Shown here piece by piece: positions 13,061-25,749 of a stretch of 64,000 bases of DNA; the first letter of the stretch is position 1; each line of letters begins with the position of its first letter. The DNA is from Phoebastria nigripes (taxonomy: Eukaryota; Chordata; Aves; Procellariiformes; Diomedeidae). A program made the translations under genes and the position numbers. Under the pieces are notes generated by a model. It was not told the origin of the DNA and ran no database searches. It saw only the letters and a list, made by a program, of their open reading frames with translations. The stretch lies in contig JAYKAV010002453.1 of NCBI GenBank assembly GCA_035582835.1, forward strand, positions 964,332 through 1,028,331. The letters run 5' to 3'.

Positions 13061-15208
13061 TCATTGCAATGTCCTAGCTAATTGGGGAAGTGTGTTCTAC
13101 ATGATTTTCACCCATTTCTTGGAGGCTTGCCACATCCGTCCTCATAAAAGCATGAAATACCTCTTAACTGACATGGGTTGAGTCAGTAAAGCAACATGTT
13201 TCTCTTTCTTACCGCCTCGCTGGGTCTCCATCAATGCTATGATACATGTTAGCTCTTAAAGAACTGAGTTTCCTATATCTTTTTTGTTTTTCTTGATTGG
13301 CTTTTTGGTTTTGGTTTTTTTTTCAGACCAGTTCAGTGCCGATCCTGGGCTTGCCTCCTATCATTGTTGGCTCAAATGCCTGAAATTATCCAATATCCCC
13401 AGCATGTTCTCAGGTTATTAGCCCTGCCCCTCCTCCTGCACAGCAAGCCCAGAGCCTGCTACAATTTCACACCCTCCAGAAAAAGCTACCAGTCAAACTA
13501 GCAGCTGAAACTCGTGTTTGCTGCACCTTTCCAGAGAAACGCGTCTCATGGGGTCTGTTCAGCCTCTGATGAAAGGCAGGCTTAAGCATGAAATCCACTG
13601 CGGCTCCAGCAGCAGCTCAGTGTCGCTGTCCCCGGTGCATTGATGCTGGGGGAAGAGGAGGGGCACACCCCACATATATAGCCAGGCACACACAGTACAT
13701 CTTCTTACCAGATGGCACATCAGACCTGTTGGAATTTAACTTTTAATTAAACTAAGAACTAAGGGCCACATTCAGTCACAGCATCAGTTTCCTCCAAACC
13801 AGATGTCTGCAAGATACCACAAAAATTGTATTCATGTGAGCCCAAACCCAGGCTGTGGGTGGCCACTGCCCAAGCCTCATATACCATCTCCGTCAGGACA
13901 AGAAGTCTTCTCCAGCAGCAAACTGACAGCCCTTTTGTTCTGGGCCACCATGCCCTGAAAGCCTCCTCTATCCTGCACGGCACACGTGAAACCAATGCTC
14001 CTGCAACGTGTTGCTGTTGCTAGCCGGGCATACAAAACAGCCTGGCAGGAAATGCTCTGTAGGGTTTACCCAAAGCTTCCCAAAGCAGCATACTTCTTGC
14101 CAAGGCATCCAGTAACTGTGCAGTGCTTACATAGTAACCTTAATTTTTCCCAGCAGCTCAGCAGGCTGACCAAGATGCCCTCTGTGCCAAAATCCCAGAC
14201 ATGCACTGTAGTCCTGGCTGCGAGCAAACTGGCAGAAGGTGTCTAAATCGATAAGCCTACTAGACTTTTGGAAAACAATCTATGAAGCCTTAAAAAGCCC
14301 CTAGATAACATTTTCAGTAAGTGGATGGAAAGAAAATGAAAAAAGACCCAGGCCAAGTTGCATGGCAGCCCTACATCTTTCCTGGAGCCCTGCCTCTAGA
14401 TCTTCTTCACTACCATACGACGATTTTAGAGAAGTGAGGTCCATAAGGCTCCAAAGAAGCAATAACGATTTAATTTATGTAGGTAAAACCCGAAGCCAGC
14501 AGCCTACCTGTAATGTTATTTGTCAAGCAATGGTAACAGGCTAGTACAGATTTTTATATCCTGGGCATTGACTCAGTGTCAAATATTTAATGAAAAAAAA
14601 TAAGAAAAATAAAAAGTAGCTGATCCAAGAACTGGCAATGACTGTACTCAAGGATCCAATCCCCCTCTTGCCTCCAGTCCCCTCTCCATGCTTCACCCTA
14701 ACTTTCCCCTCCCTCTCTGCCTTTCTCACTTGGAAGATGTTATTGTTTAACATGGCACATTCCCAAGCTGCTAGACCAGGACAGTAAAATTATTCACTGA
14801 CTTTACTGTACTCTTCTACCAGTCACTCATTTTTTAAGTTTTCAGCCCACCTTCCCTCCACCCCCACCTCCTCCATTCCCCAATGAAATTCTCTTTTTCC
14901 CTTCTCTCCCTCCCTCTTTGCTAGGCAGAATCTGGAAAAAAGAAATCAAGGCCAAACTCAACAAAACTACTGCTGCGTAATAGCAGTCCTTTTTCACGCA
15001 CAGATGGTCAGTCAGAAGAATGAGCGCTTTATAAGACAGACATCATGCTGGTCTTTGCAATCCTGTTCTCCCGGACCTCAGCAGTAGTTTTTCATCACCA
15101 AAGTGGATAATAACTCTGTCAGACACCTCATACACACAGGTATTAATAAAAAAAGAAAATACTGTAGTGACTGATTTTACAAGAAACTGGGAATCTTAAT
15201 GTGATAGT
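13061..15208. other. Unique non-coding DNA
   Basis: No gene or clear repeat is seen. The 13600-14250 part is somewhat richer in G and C and carries overlapping open frames of 60-86 codons on both strands without recognisable domains. Between 14640 and 14930 one strand is pyrimidine-rich (many CCCTC/CTTCC runs). Confidence 0.6.
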
Positions 15209-15515
15209 TAAAAATGCGCACGATGATTACGCACAACCAATAGCTATGTCAACAGGGGTTTATAGCAGGTTGCTAATAAGCAGGGAATGCGCTTAGGTAT
15301 ACATCTATGGTTTTGCACTTTATTGACAACATTTCCGCAGCCAAAGTCCATGTACCGTTGCATAGTCATAAACATGCGCACGTTGTGTGCTTGTAAACGC
15401 CTAAGTGGCCATGGACTTCTCCATGTTTGCATAGAGAAACACCATTTGCATGGGCAATAGCAGTTTACCGCATCGCTGTCTGATATACCACAAGGTGCTA
15501 GCAGTTACGCATGCC
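15209..15515. other. CpG-rich cluster with TGCGCAC/TACGCA motifs in AT-rich DNA
   Basis: Twelve CpG dinucleotides lie between 15217 and 15508, while the surrounding kilobases have few. They recur in similar contexts: ATGCGCACG at 15215 and 15375, and TTACGCA near 15228 and 15506. Related pieces also recur directly: the block starting tccatgt at 15348 resembles the one at 15420, about 72 bp apart. A CTTAGG/CCTAAG pair (15292 and 15399) is inverted. This could be a decayed DNA transposon or a small regulatory element with NRF1-like half sites. I cannot decide between them from sequence alone. Confidence 0.4.
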
Positions 15516-18500
15516 TTTACTTCTGAAATTTGGCTGAATCTATAAATAGGCTTAAACATGTTATTTTTTAAAGAAAATTTATTTTTCCCAAAACTGAGTT
15601 TTGATGACAAAGAAGGTAGATTCCCATCATTATTAATTAGATGCCAAACCCTCAGTTTTTCTTGTGATAGGTCCGGAGTGTCAAGATCACATATGAAGAC
15701 ACAGACAGCACCAGCATTCACTAACCCAGAAACACAGCTCCCTTTGTTTAAAATGGAAACATATTTTCAGAAGCTCTACATTTTCCTACAACAAAAGAAG
15801 CAATGCTAAAGAAAGTCACTGCAGTAAGTTTGAAGTAGGAGCTCTGTTCTGAAAGTCATCTTCCTCTTTCTTCCACAAATGGAAATTCTTAGCACTTTTG
15901 TAGCTCAGCATTTTCAAATTCAAATAGAATGAAATTATGTGTGAACTCTTGCACTCTCACTTCATTAGTCATTCCCTTCATTAGTCAAATGAGAGGGGCA
16001 GCACTTAATGCTTCTGCTCATGAAAGAAGTTCTCACAATAACGTATTTGAGAGCTATTCTGACATTAAAGTTAAAAAAAAAAAAAATTGTACTTTGTACT
16101 TGATCTGATTCAATGATGGCATAAAAAGAGAAATTACTCCATCTTAGAAGCTTAAGGATGATTCGATCCCAAAGAGAAATGGATTTGCTGACATCCTCTT
16201 GTTACCAGCAGACCATCGCACACTAAGCACTGAACAGTTATGGTGTACGTGGAAGGACAAATCCCTGCTAAGGACACACGCTTTCCACAGGTTAAGCAGT
16301 ACCCAGTCTTCAGCTCTCAATCTCCATTCTTCCTTGGACACAGTGGTAAGAAATACCCTCTTTTCCTACTCCTGCTATCCCATTTCTCCTGTTCCTCCCT
16401 CCCCCAGCCTATGTTTCAGAACCATTTCATTGCACTAGTGAAGTTTCTGAAAAATAAACACCATCAACAGCATCACACTGATGATTTGTACTCTCCCCTG
16501 GGTGCAAAATTAATTCAGGATTTTGTTCAGGAGCTGCCAAAGAGCAGCATTTTACCTATCATTAAAGAGATGCATGGACAAAGCTGTGAGTGAAGATTGC
16601 CAAGAACTGGGCTTTGCAGTGCCCACCTCAGTTTGGTGCTGTCAAGCCTTCAGCTTCATTCTCTAAATGTAATGAAACAAATTAAGTCAGCCTTTTCAGC
16701 ATCATTCTCGTCCATCATAAATTAATTTTTAGTGGCATTTTCCCATGGATTCAATCTGACTGACCTGGATTCCATGCTTCTCTTTTATACCAATCATAAA
16801 AATTAACAGTAAGTGTTCAAAATGAGATCTCATATATATGGAGCACAGAATAAGGTTTAGGAAAAGGAGGTTAAAAGTGTTTAGCCACTGGGGGAAAAGG
16901 AAAAAAAAAGATAGTTTAAACAGCACGTCTCTGAAAGTAACAAAAAGTTATTTAAAACAAATTTACATTATACTGTAGTACAGCACAAATAGATTATGTA
17001 TTAACTTTGAATGCACAAAAATCACGTATACTTCTGTTTTCAATCAGCCTTTTCAAACTTGTAGACACTATTTTTTAATTATTATTAATGATAAGCGCTC
17101 AGACTTCACCACAGCAGGAAAACTCTTGTTAAAGGGGGTGAAAGGAAAGAAGAAACTTCCCCTAAAGACAGGTTTTTCAGCAACACCTATCTCAGCGACT
17201 TGTGAAACCTTCTCTGGCACGAATGGTGCTGGCCTCTGTGAAGCAGAACGTAGGACTGGGCTGGGGATGAAATTAGCAGGCCAGTCCCGACAGTAAGCAA
17301 ACCAACTCTTTAACTGAGGATCTTAAACAGAGTAGGAGAAAATAAAGAAGACAAGAAAATTTTTCTTGGACAAGAAAATACATGGAGAAAAGGGAAACTG
17401 TGGGTTTCGATGTATGTTCTCACCTTCTCTCTCTGGATACTTCAGTCTGACAAACTGAGTTTCCACTCCTAAGAGCATCAGTTGCAATGATTACCACAGC
17501 AGCAATTTTTATGGCTAAAGGTGGGGAAAGTCTAAAAACGGATAGGGTGATGTATCCTCAATCTCCCACATTTATCAAGCCAGCTTTGGAGAATTTTTAT
17601 AGTCCTACATGAGCTCCAGAGTATTTAACAGGAACTTCTGTGTTTTCTTTCAGAATTTTGCTTTTTCTGAGTTGGGTTTCAAAGTGTTTCCATCTTAACA
17701 TGAAAATAAGGGAGGGTATAAAGCAACCCTGCAATGCTCTGGCAACCTTGTGCAAGTCAGAAATACACGTATGTGAATGATCTGACAGGGGCTGAAACCC
17801 CAGGCTTGTAAAACCAACCAACAGACTTCAGTGCCCTCAGTGGAGGCAGGATTGATCCCTGGCAATCCAAGATTATTAAGGCTGTATTTTTTAAATAGAA
17901 CAGAGAATGTATTTTAGCTAGATTTTGATCCAAGAAAACTCTTCTGATAGAAAGGTAGTAATGCCATTACAATTTCCCCCTTCACTCCTTCCCTGCTTAG
18001 TTACCTCTGCCAGCAGCTCCCCACCTTGCCCTCCAACACACAATGCTCTTTCTCCAACTCGGCCTCAGACACATAAATTGCTCTGAAAGGCAGGATCCCC
18101 ACGCTCTCATGAAGCTCCTGCTGAAGTTAATGAGACTTGGCACAAGATCTTCTTATAGAGAATGATTTGCAAGAGCAGCACCTTACTTACTATTGGAGAC
18201 AACACAAAAACCACTTCTCCACTGACAGTATTCGTCCTCAGCTCTAATTTCTACCCGTCAGGAATATTTTTTGCTTTATACCTGACTTGACAGTTATTAA
18301 TACTACTGTGAGTACATACCACCTGACTTTATATGATTTAGAAAGAGGAGAGAGAGCAAAGATAACAGTTTCATTATAAAAGTTTTAAGTGTCTATAAAT
18401 CTTTCTACATCAAACCATTCCTGATCTCCCGAAAGGCACTCTCCAAACACTGAAGCCATGCCTATTTGGCAAGAACTACAGACAGGGATTTCTTTTTTAG

Positions 18501-21019
18501 CCTCCTTCGTCTCTACAGAGGGCAAAAATCTTGGATAGAAAACTTTGGTCCAGAAGCCTTTTTCTTTTCCTGCAGCAGTTGGAGGCACAGTGATGGTTTT
18601 AATAGAGTTCTCTAATGACTCTATTGCTACTTTTTATGACTATTTCTTGGAGTAATAAAGTGGCAGAGGCAACGATATTGAACCACTGACTTTTCTGCAG
18701 TGAAGAAGGGAGCCTACTGAGTCCATGAAGTTATTTCCATTCAAAGCCCAGCATCCAATGCGTTTCTAGCTCCTGCAAAACACAGAGTAAAAATTCCTTC
18801 TCACTTGTGTGCTCTCCTAGTTAACGTCAGGAGGTGAGCTCACACTGCCCAGCTATCTGGGGGGTAACTTCAAAAGTCCCACCTTGACTTCTGTTTTGTG
18901 ATATTCCAGTGACTGTTCCTCAGAGTGCCTGCGATAGAGCAGATCAATGCTCCCTTGAGCACCTGAAGATCTCGTGCTCTCCAGGGAAGTGCAGAAGTAA
19001 TAGGCAGCTCCCCAGCCTGGCTTATCCCACCTGTGCAGAGCACAAGGCAGCTCCCTCCAGAGAATGAATCAGATCCCAGGTGGGATAAATTGCCCCATGT
19101 CTCTTGCCTGACCTTGAAAAGGGTCAAGGCTCCTAATTTAGGCACTTTAATTTGATGACAAAAGCAGAACAGGATGGTTCTAGACCCTCACACAAGTAGT
19201 TTTTCTAATGGCAGGGACCTTACAACATAAAATAAAGTGAATACTTCTTCACCACAAATCTTTACAAAAGTGCAGACTGAGATTGGGAGACTCATACAAT
19301 GGCTGTAAGGTAAAATACAAGTTCCACTGAAGGAAACTGATGGAGTTTTTAACCACAGATTTCAATGGCACTGGAATTTCACTCCTACTTATGCCCAAAT
19401 GGCTAGGTTTCTTAACATGAGATCCCCCTATCTATTCAGTAGAAAACTTATTAACTTCACAAGAGTGTATCTAAAATCGCTATCTAAACCAATCATGGCT
19501 GAATACATGTACCTCATTAACCAAAACCAAATGTGTTTTCCTCTACAGTTCAGTTCTTGCTGCAGCTGTATTTGCTGGGCTGGAGCAAACTCTGTGACAT
19601 GGTTCTGTGTTATGTTGTACTCTAGCAAGGCATGTCAAAAATGCAAAATTATTATGTAAAATTATTTCATTTCCAAAATAAATAAGTGCCTTTGGTCAAC
19701 ACTAGTACACAAAAGGCAGGTATTTTAAATTAAGGGACCTGCAGGGAATTGGTTCCTCACAAAGCTTCAATTACCTTTCAAATTATCTCTCTCTCGGTGT
19801 GTACAAATATTCCTGACCAAACTTCACTGAAAAATGGATTCTCAATACTTTTATTTACCTAATAGTTAACACAAGGATAACAACACACATGCAAATTTAA
19901 AATAAAAACATATGTGGGGATTTTTTGCCCCAAATAAGAATTTGAAACAGATGTGCTCTTTTAACTGTATTTCTTCACCCAATGCTTTTCTCTTCACTGT
20001 GTGTATTTTTAATGTATTTTTTTTCAAAGGTACAGTAAGATATAATCCTAATAAATTATTCCCCCTTTTATCTGACAAGCATGGCTTTCAAATAACGTAT
20101 TCTATCTTTATTTCTTGCTGGCATAACTCATTCATATCAAATAGTGTTTTGCACAAAGGCAGCTGACTGCAGTTCAGCTATAAGCAGGGATATTATTTTC
20201 ATTAGAACTGTATTTAAAAATCAACATAACAAAGTTTCAGGATGAAAACATTACAATATTCACTCCTGTTTCCACCAGTCCTGTATTTTCACATCTTCAC
20301 TAAACCCATGCTTTCACTGGACACTGCCATCCTACTTCTCTCCTCATGTCTTCAACTAGCAGCACTTCACATTTAGAGGGATAAATTAGCTGTAGCAGCT
20401 TTTCAGTCCCAGAACCAGAAAATATTGGAGAAGATATTTGATGTCTCCTTTTCTCCTCAAAACTTTANCTGTAACTTTTGCAGAAAAGCATCAAAAATCT
20501 GGTAAAGCAATATTCCATGCAGTAGCAAAACATAAGAGGTATTAATGAATCAGCTCTCTACCAAATGTACCAAATCTGAATGTCTTCTCTAAGACTCAGA
20601 TTTCAGGGTATGCTCATCTACACTGCTCTCAGCTCAAGTTATTCAACAGATGATTGATACCAGGAAAGATCCCAATCAGGAAAGAGCAACGTGAATTCCT
20701 GCAACAAAACTCCTTCAGATTTTCTTTTATAACAAATCCTCTTCAGATTTTTCAGGGACATTTAATCATGTCAAACTTCATTAGCACTCACCTGGTCGTG
20801 AGGTGTCGTGGCCCATCGTTACGATACAAAGCGCCACTGCACGAAAGCATTTTGGTTCAGCATAATCCAATTCCAAATAACACACCCATCTATAAAACTT
20901 CATATTCAGATACTCTGAAAATAGACTTTTACCAAGCCCTGTATTTACCAAAAATATATTTATGGTGTAAAGCCAAGAACTGGTAAGTTAGGAAACGTTC
21001 CTAAATTTCTACTGAGCCT
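15516..21019. other. Unique non-coding DNA
   Basis: AT-rich unique sequence with no gene recognised. A short poly(A) run lies near 16073-16085. A phrase near 19335-19370 resembles the 'tgacttcaatggga' core of old amniote MITEs, too weakly to annotate. One N lies at 20468. Confidence 0.6.
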
Positions 21020-21350
21020 AAATGGCAGGGTGTTGGTAGCAGGGGGCTGCCAGGGCCCTGTGTGGAGGAGGTCCGGGGCTGGTCACCACAAGGTCCTGCT
21101 GACTCTGACACCACTGTGAGCACCCCAAAACTACAGCCTGTCAGGGGAGCCCGTGGCACCTCTGCATAGACGTAGTTAAAGAAAGCAGCCACTGGGGCAA
21201 GAGACAAGTGAGGAAGAGACTTGTTTTGAGCAAGAAAAGGAAACAAGATGGAGGGGACACGTGGAAGATGTCGTCCTTGGGGACATGGCTGGAGACACGC
21301 TCTGGGAAGGAGGCGCTCCGTGACAGATCTGAGGTCGCCCCCACCAGGGC

Positions 21351-21494
21351 GGGTACACCCGTGAGGAACTGCACCTGCATGTGCCCCACACCAGGCCAGG
21401 GACACCCCTGAGGGACTGTGGCCTGTGGACACCCCATACCCGAGCAGGGACACCCCTGAGGGAACGCAGCCATGGGTGACCCACAATGGTGCAG
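21351..21494 (+). repeat. Three 48-bp tandem units in the LTR U3
   Basis: Units begin at 21351, 21399 and 21447, each opening GGG(T)ACACCC(C/G)TGAGG. The first 17 bases of units two and three are identical, and the remaining parts are degenerate. A possible fourth, more decayed copy starts near 21304. The 48-bp period is a multiple of three and the DNA is GC-rich, so several reading frames on the minus strand stay open here and give a false impression of a repeat protein. Confidence 0.75.
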
Positions 21495-21757
21495 AGGAAA
21501 ACAGGTAAGGAGCAGCAGAAAGACATTAGGCCGGTGACCCCAACCTGCTGTGCCACCTGTCACCTCACTGAGGGGACTGGGAGGCTGTGGTAACACGTGT
21601 GGGGACAGGGGAGGCTCAGAGCAGGGAGGAAGAGGAGAGGAGTCAGACTGAAGCCGAGTCTGGGGGAGGGGGAGGAAAGGTGTCTCCCTAAGTGTTCCTT
21701 TAATTGTCTTTTTTTCTCAATACTTGAATCAGTAATTAAAAGTTTATCTTAATTGGC

Positions 21758-21763
21758 AATAAA
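21758..21763 (+). other. Polyadenylation signal AATAAA of the old LTR
   Basis: AATAAA sits at the junction expected for the R region of the ERVL-type LTR, shortly before the attttgcccatga segment. It is only interpretable through the LTR assignment. Confidence 0.5.
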
Positions 21764-23360
21764 TTAAATTAAGTAAAATTCCCTAAGTCAAGACTATTTT
21801 GCCCATGAAAAACTTAACATTTAGGAAAATCCTTATCTGTCCCTTTCCAGTGTTTTCATTCAGCCTTTCCGGTGTATTCATTACCCGACAGGATCTTCAA
21901 CTGCGTGGCTATAGGCCACCTTCACCACCGAACCCTGCCACATCCACCATCAGTAATTCAGCCATGAGAGAAGAGAAATGACAATGGACTTTTTTTCCTT
22001 TTTTACCATGCTTACTTAAAATCTTCCAGAAATCAGAATTGGGAATTGACTTCTTAGCATTTTCAATGGTACTCCTAGTAGCTTCAAAATATGATATCCA
22101 AAAGCATTTTACCACATGGTATCAAGGAAGAAATTACCTTCGTAATAGCTAAGCAAAACTGAAATTTTCAACACCCAGGAAACATCAATGCTTCATATAA
22201 TCAGACTTTATAACCTAAAACATTTCTGAAAAATATATTTGAATTCTGATTTCTAAAAGAAAGATGATGATTTCATCAAATAAGGTAAGAGTTTTTTAGG
22301 GTATATGTCAAAAGAAATATTTCTGGCCCAAATACTCAAACCTCTGGCTTTGTCAGGTCTCTGATTCAAAGCACATGGCTACAAATACTTTTTTTATCTT
22401 TTTAATACTGAACAGTTAAAATATAAATGAAACAGTGTATTTTTTTTTCCTTTGCATTACTCTGAAAAATGTTAGAATATGTTGGTGTATTTTTTGTCCA
22501 AGCAAACGCATTCTGCTTGATGCAGACACCTGACAAAATTTAAACCTAACAGTTAAAGTCTGGCAAAGCTGAAGTGACTGAAAATAGGGTCTTATTTAAT
22601 GGGGTCTTATAAGAATAGTTTTATGAAAATGGACAGAAGAGTCAGGCAAATTCAGTAACTGGGGAACTTATTAGGACCATGATTAATTTGAATACCAAAG
22701 AGTAAATTAGAATATTTTGGCAGCTTTGGCGTCGTTGAAGAAATGCAGTTTCACAACAGTCAGATAGAAAGGGAAAAAATAGGACCATCTTGCAGACCTG
22801 GCACATCTCACTGAAAGTTCACAATAGAAAACCAAGCTGCAATGGCCCTACACCAATCAAAAAAACCTATAAAGACTGAGACTGGGAGATGGCACTATAA
22901 AAATCGTAATCAGACTCAGGAACCAGACTGAGTGAATTACATGTTGGCCTTTGAGCAGCAAATCAAAACAATCAGCAGAGAAATCCAAGCAGCAATTGAA
23001 CATTGACCATTGGAAACTAAGAGCAGCAGCAATTCACCAAGATTTTTCATTTTTTTTTAAAGTGAACTCAAGTAAAGCTAGTAAAACTCAGCAATTGCTA
23101 ACATACCACCAGAACTACAGGTTTAATAATGTCCCATAAACTTTAAGAATTTGAAATTCATTGCTGCAGAGCAGCTTATGCATTTGGTTTGCAACACACC
23201 CATTTTCACACTCAAAGACATCAGAAAAGCAGATGAAAGTTTATTTTTCTTTTGATAAAGAAGTTAAGCAGATTTTGGCAGCTTGCCATCAATTTGACCC
23301 CCATCCCCCAACTTCCCCCCTGCCCAAACACTATAAATTAATCTTACACTGGTTGAGGGG

Positions 23361-23384
23361 AAAAAAAAAAAAAAAAAAAAAAAA
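23361..23384. repeat. A24 homopolymer tract
   Basis: Twenty-four consecutive A residues follow GGTTGAGGGG. There is no polyadenylation signal directly upstream, so it is read as simple sequence. Confidence 0.9.
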
Positions 23385-25656
23385 CACCAAACTGAAAAAC
23401 TTCCAACATTCAAGTCCTTTGGCTGAACCTCTCAGGGGCCCATGGTGACATATCCCATGGTGACAATCTTTAGTCTTGACTATCTCAGCTGACCTCTTCC
23501 CCAAAACTATGCCTTTAGCACAAACTTCTCCCTTAAACTCCAAGTCCATTTTCTCTTGGTCTTGATATTACCATCAACCACAATTTCTCGTTCAGACTCT
23601 CCAGAAATACTCACTATGTCTCTCCTCTTCTGGACTAGCTGCTGGTCTCCACACAAGCACATTTGCAGAGTAATTTCACTCAGCTGAAGTCACTCCAGGT
23701 TTCCACTACGAAACCTAAGAGCAGAGTATGGGCCCTACAAAGTTAGTCCCACAAATTAGCAATTAAATCCAGGAATTATGCAGGGAGGAAAAACTTTTAG
23801 TTGATTTTGACTGCAAGGCAAATTAGATGAAGATTTTTATAACTTGTCTGCATAGCAATGAATATACAAACAGTGAACAAATAATACAAGTGGGCTCCCA
23901 CTTTACACACACGTATAANTGCAATGCACCCAGGTTATCCTAGGCCAGATTATAACTTAATCCTAAGAATACTGANATTCCAATCTTCCTTCTGGAAGTT
24001 TAACCATTTTTTCCTGATAGTGGTTCTGCAATAATGTCCTACAATGCTAAATCCCCAGCTTCCTCACTTATATGAGCGACGGCCTGAAANTATTTTTCAG
24101 GACAGACTGAAAATGGAGGAAAGTTTCAGAGTTTCTAGTAAGTCTGAATTTTGTGAAACAAAAAGCTGGTTGTTACATCACTATGAAAAAATATTTATAT
24201 TGGCTCTGGCTTTAAGGTTACATTTCTCAGTTCATGCAAGTGGCAGGAAACATGCAGAATCTCATCAAGAGATAGTCCACAAGGCTTGTTAAATGAAACG
24301 TTAAATAAAGACTTGTTATGAAAACAAAAAGATGCAACTCAGGAAATGAGCTTGGTCATCTCACAACTCTCTGTTGTTCCACAGCCAAGCGTTGGCTAAA
24401 CATTAGATTATAATTATAAACAATACACAGGGAAAAAACTGCATTCAGGATTTACCCTAAAAGTAAATTTGAAGAGCACCTAAGTGACTTATGAGCCTCA
24501 GCTTTATTTTCAAATCTGACTTAAAAGACTAATTCAGGTTTTAATGAAAACCAGGGGATGTAGGCTTCCAAGTCACGCACTTTTGAAGAATTTACCTAAA
24601 ATCTGAAATACAGTTTTATTCACGAGCCAGGAAAACCTGCAAGAAAATATATTTACAATATGTGAACTCATATACAAAAACAATCTTTTCACATGGAAGA
24701 GTCCTTCTTTGAGGAGGAAGCTCTTTCTATTTTTCANTGCAGAAGGTCAGTGTTACTAGAAAATAAATAACATGAAAGAGGCGGAAGAGAACAGGGGAAA
24801 TTGCTCTGCAGAAGAAAAACAAAGAACAGCAGTCACAAACTTCTCGTGAACTCCTGAACTACCAAGTTAACCAAGGTAATCTGTTGCTATCCTCCATATT
24901 TCTGGCCCAGCCCTTCTTCCATTTCTTTGGCCTCGTTGCTGTAACTTTCATACATTTATAAGGGTGAACTGTGTATTAGCATAGTGAATATGATCTCTGA
25001 GCTTCCAGTGGGGTTCTCAAACTGGTACACATCAGTCTCAGACCAAGCATTTCTTCAGACTATACAAGTGCAACAGCAGTGTCTTGTATTAAGATTGTTG
25101 CCTCTGTTTTTATTTGACANCATGATTGCATTTACATTTGGGGGAAAGCCTGTACAAAGGGATGGCTTTTGAGCTTGGCTCCCGTATGCACTCTTAGGTC
25201 CTAACATGGTGAAATTAATAGCTATTTTTATTTCATCTGGCAGGGAGTTTTGCAGTCAATGTAGGATTGCATCTCCTGTGACCACAGGGTTTCTCAGATT
25301 TCCCAACAGTTTAATTGCTCTATGCTGCATGAGGTTGCATTTTCAGAGAGAGAAGGAGCTATCTCAAACAGACAGAGCTCTGCAAACCAGCCAGCATTCT
25401 TGAAACACAGTCTTTGTTCAGTGACTAGTAGGAAAAGAAAATTAGTAAAGTTTCATTGGATAAAGAACCATAACCAAATAAAGAGCTTATGCTTAAAAAT
25501 TACTATCAGTCTGATAAAATTAAACTAATGAAGCAAAGGAAATTTAAAGCAAAAACTAAAATTTTCACCAAAAACTTGACTATGGTGGAATGATTTGTTT
25601 AAGTATCTTCAGTATCTTCATTGCTGATATTAAAATTCCATAACCCCTTGATTTCT

Positions 25657-25693
25657 AGAAGGGGAAAAAGGGGAAAAGGGAAAAAGAAAAAGA
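25657..25693 (+). repeat. Homopurine run, 37 bp
   Basis: Pure A/G sequence made of GGGGAAAA-like units. Such runs can form triplex (H-DNA) structures in general, but nothing here shows a function. Confidence 0.8.
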
Positions 25694-25713
25694 TAACCAA
25701 GTGAATTTGTTGT

Positions 25714-25749
25714 CTGGACAATCAATGAAACCTGGACAATCAATGAAAA
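25714..25749 (+). repeat. 18-bp unit duplicated in tandem
   Basis: ctggacaatcaatgaaac occurs at 25714-25731 and again at 25732-25749 with one mismatch at the last base. It is a recent small duplication, probably replication slippage, just downstream of the homopurine run. Confidence 0.9.

Larger units (their letters stand above)
21020..21860 (+). mobile_element. Old avian ERVL-type LTR (GC-rich U3 repeats, then R/U5)
   Basis: Two parts fit one known LTR design. The left 670 bp is strikingly GC-rich for this window and contains 48-bp-spaced units. The right part (about 21690-21860) is AT-rich, with the poly(A) signal AATAAA at 21758-21763 inside attggcaataaattaaatt. It is followed by ccctaagtcaagactatttt, gcccatga and ccttatctgtccc. 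The same order is typical of R/U5 in an abundant bird ERVL LTR, where tandem units of about 48 bp carrying 'ggaccc..ctggagcag..gactg' precede it. Orientation is plus. Both termini are degraded, and I see no TG/CA ends or target duplication, so the limits are approximate. No internal retroviral genes are attached. The family assignment is from memory of the consensus layout. Confidence 0.68.

Noticed and set aside
21001..21596. Three overlapping minus-strand open frames (126, 151 and 161 codons) with periodic Gly-Val-Ser
   Set aside because: All three frames are open over the same GC-rich DNA, and the periodicity comes from 48-bp DNA units in an LTR U3. No domain is recognisable in any frame.
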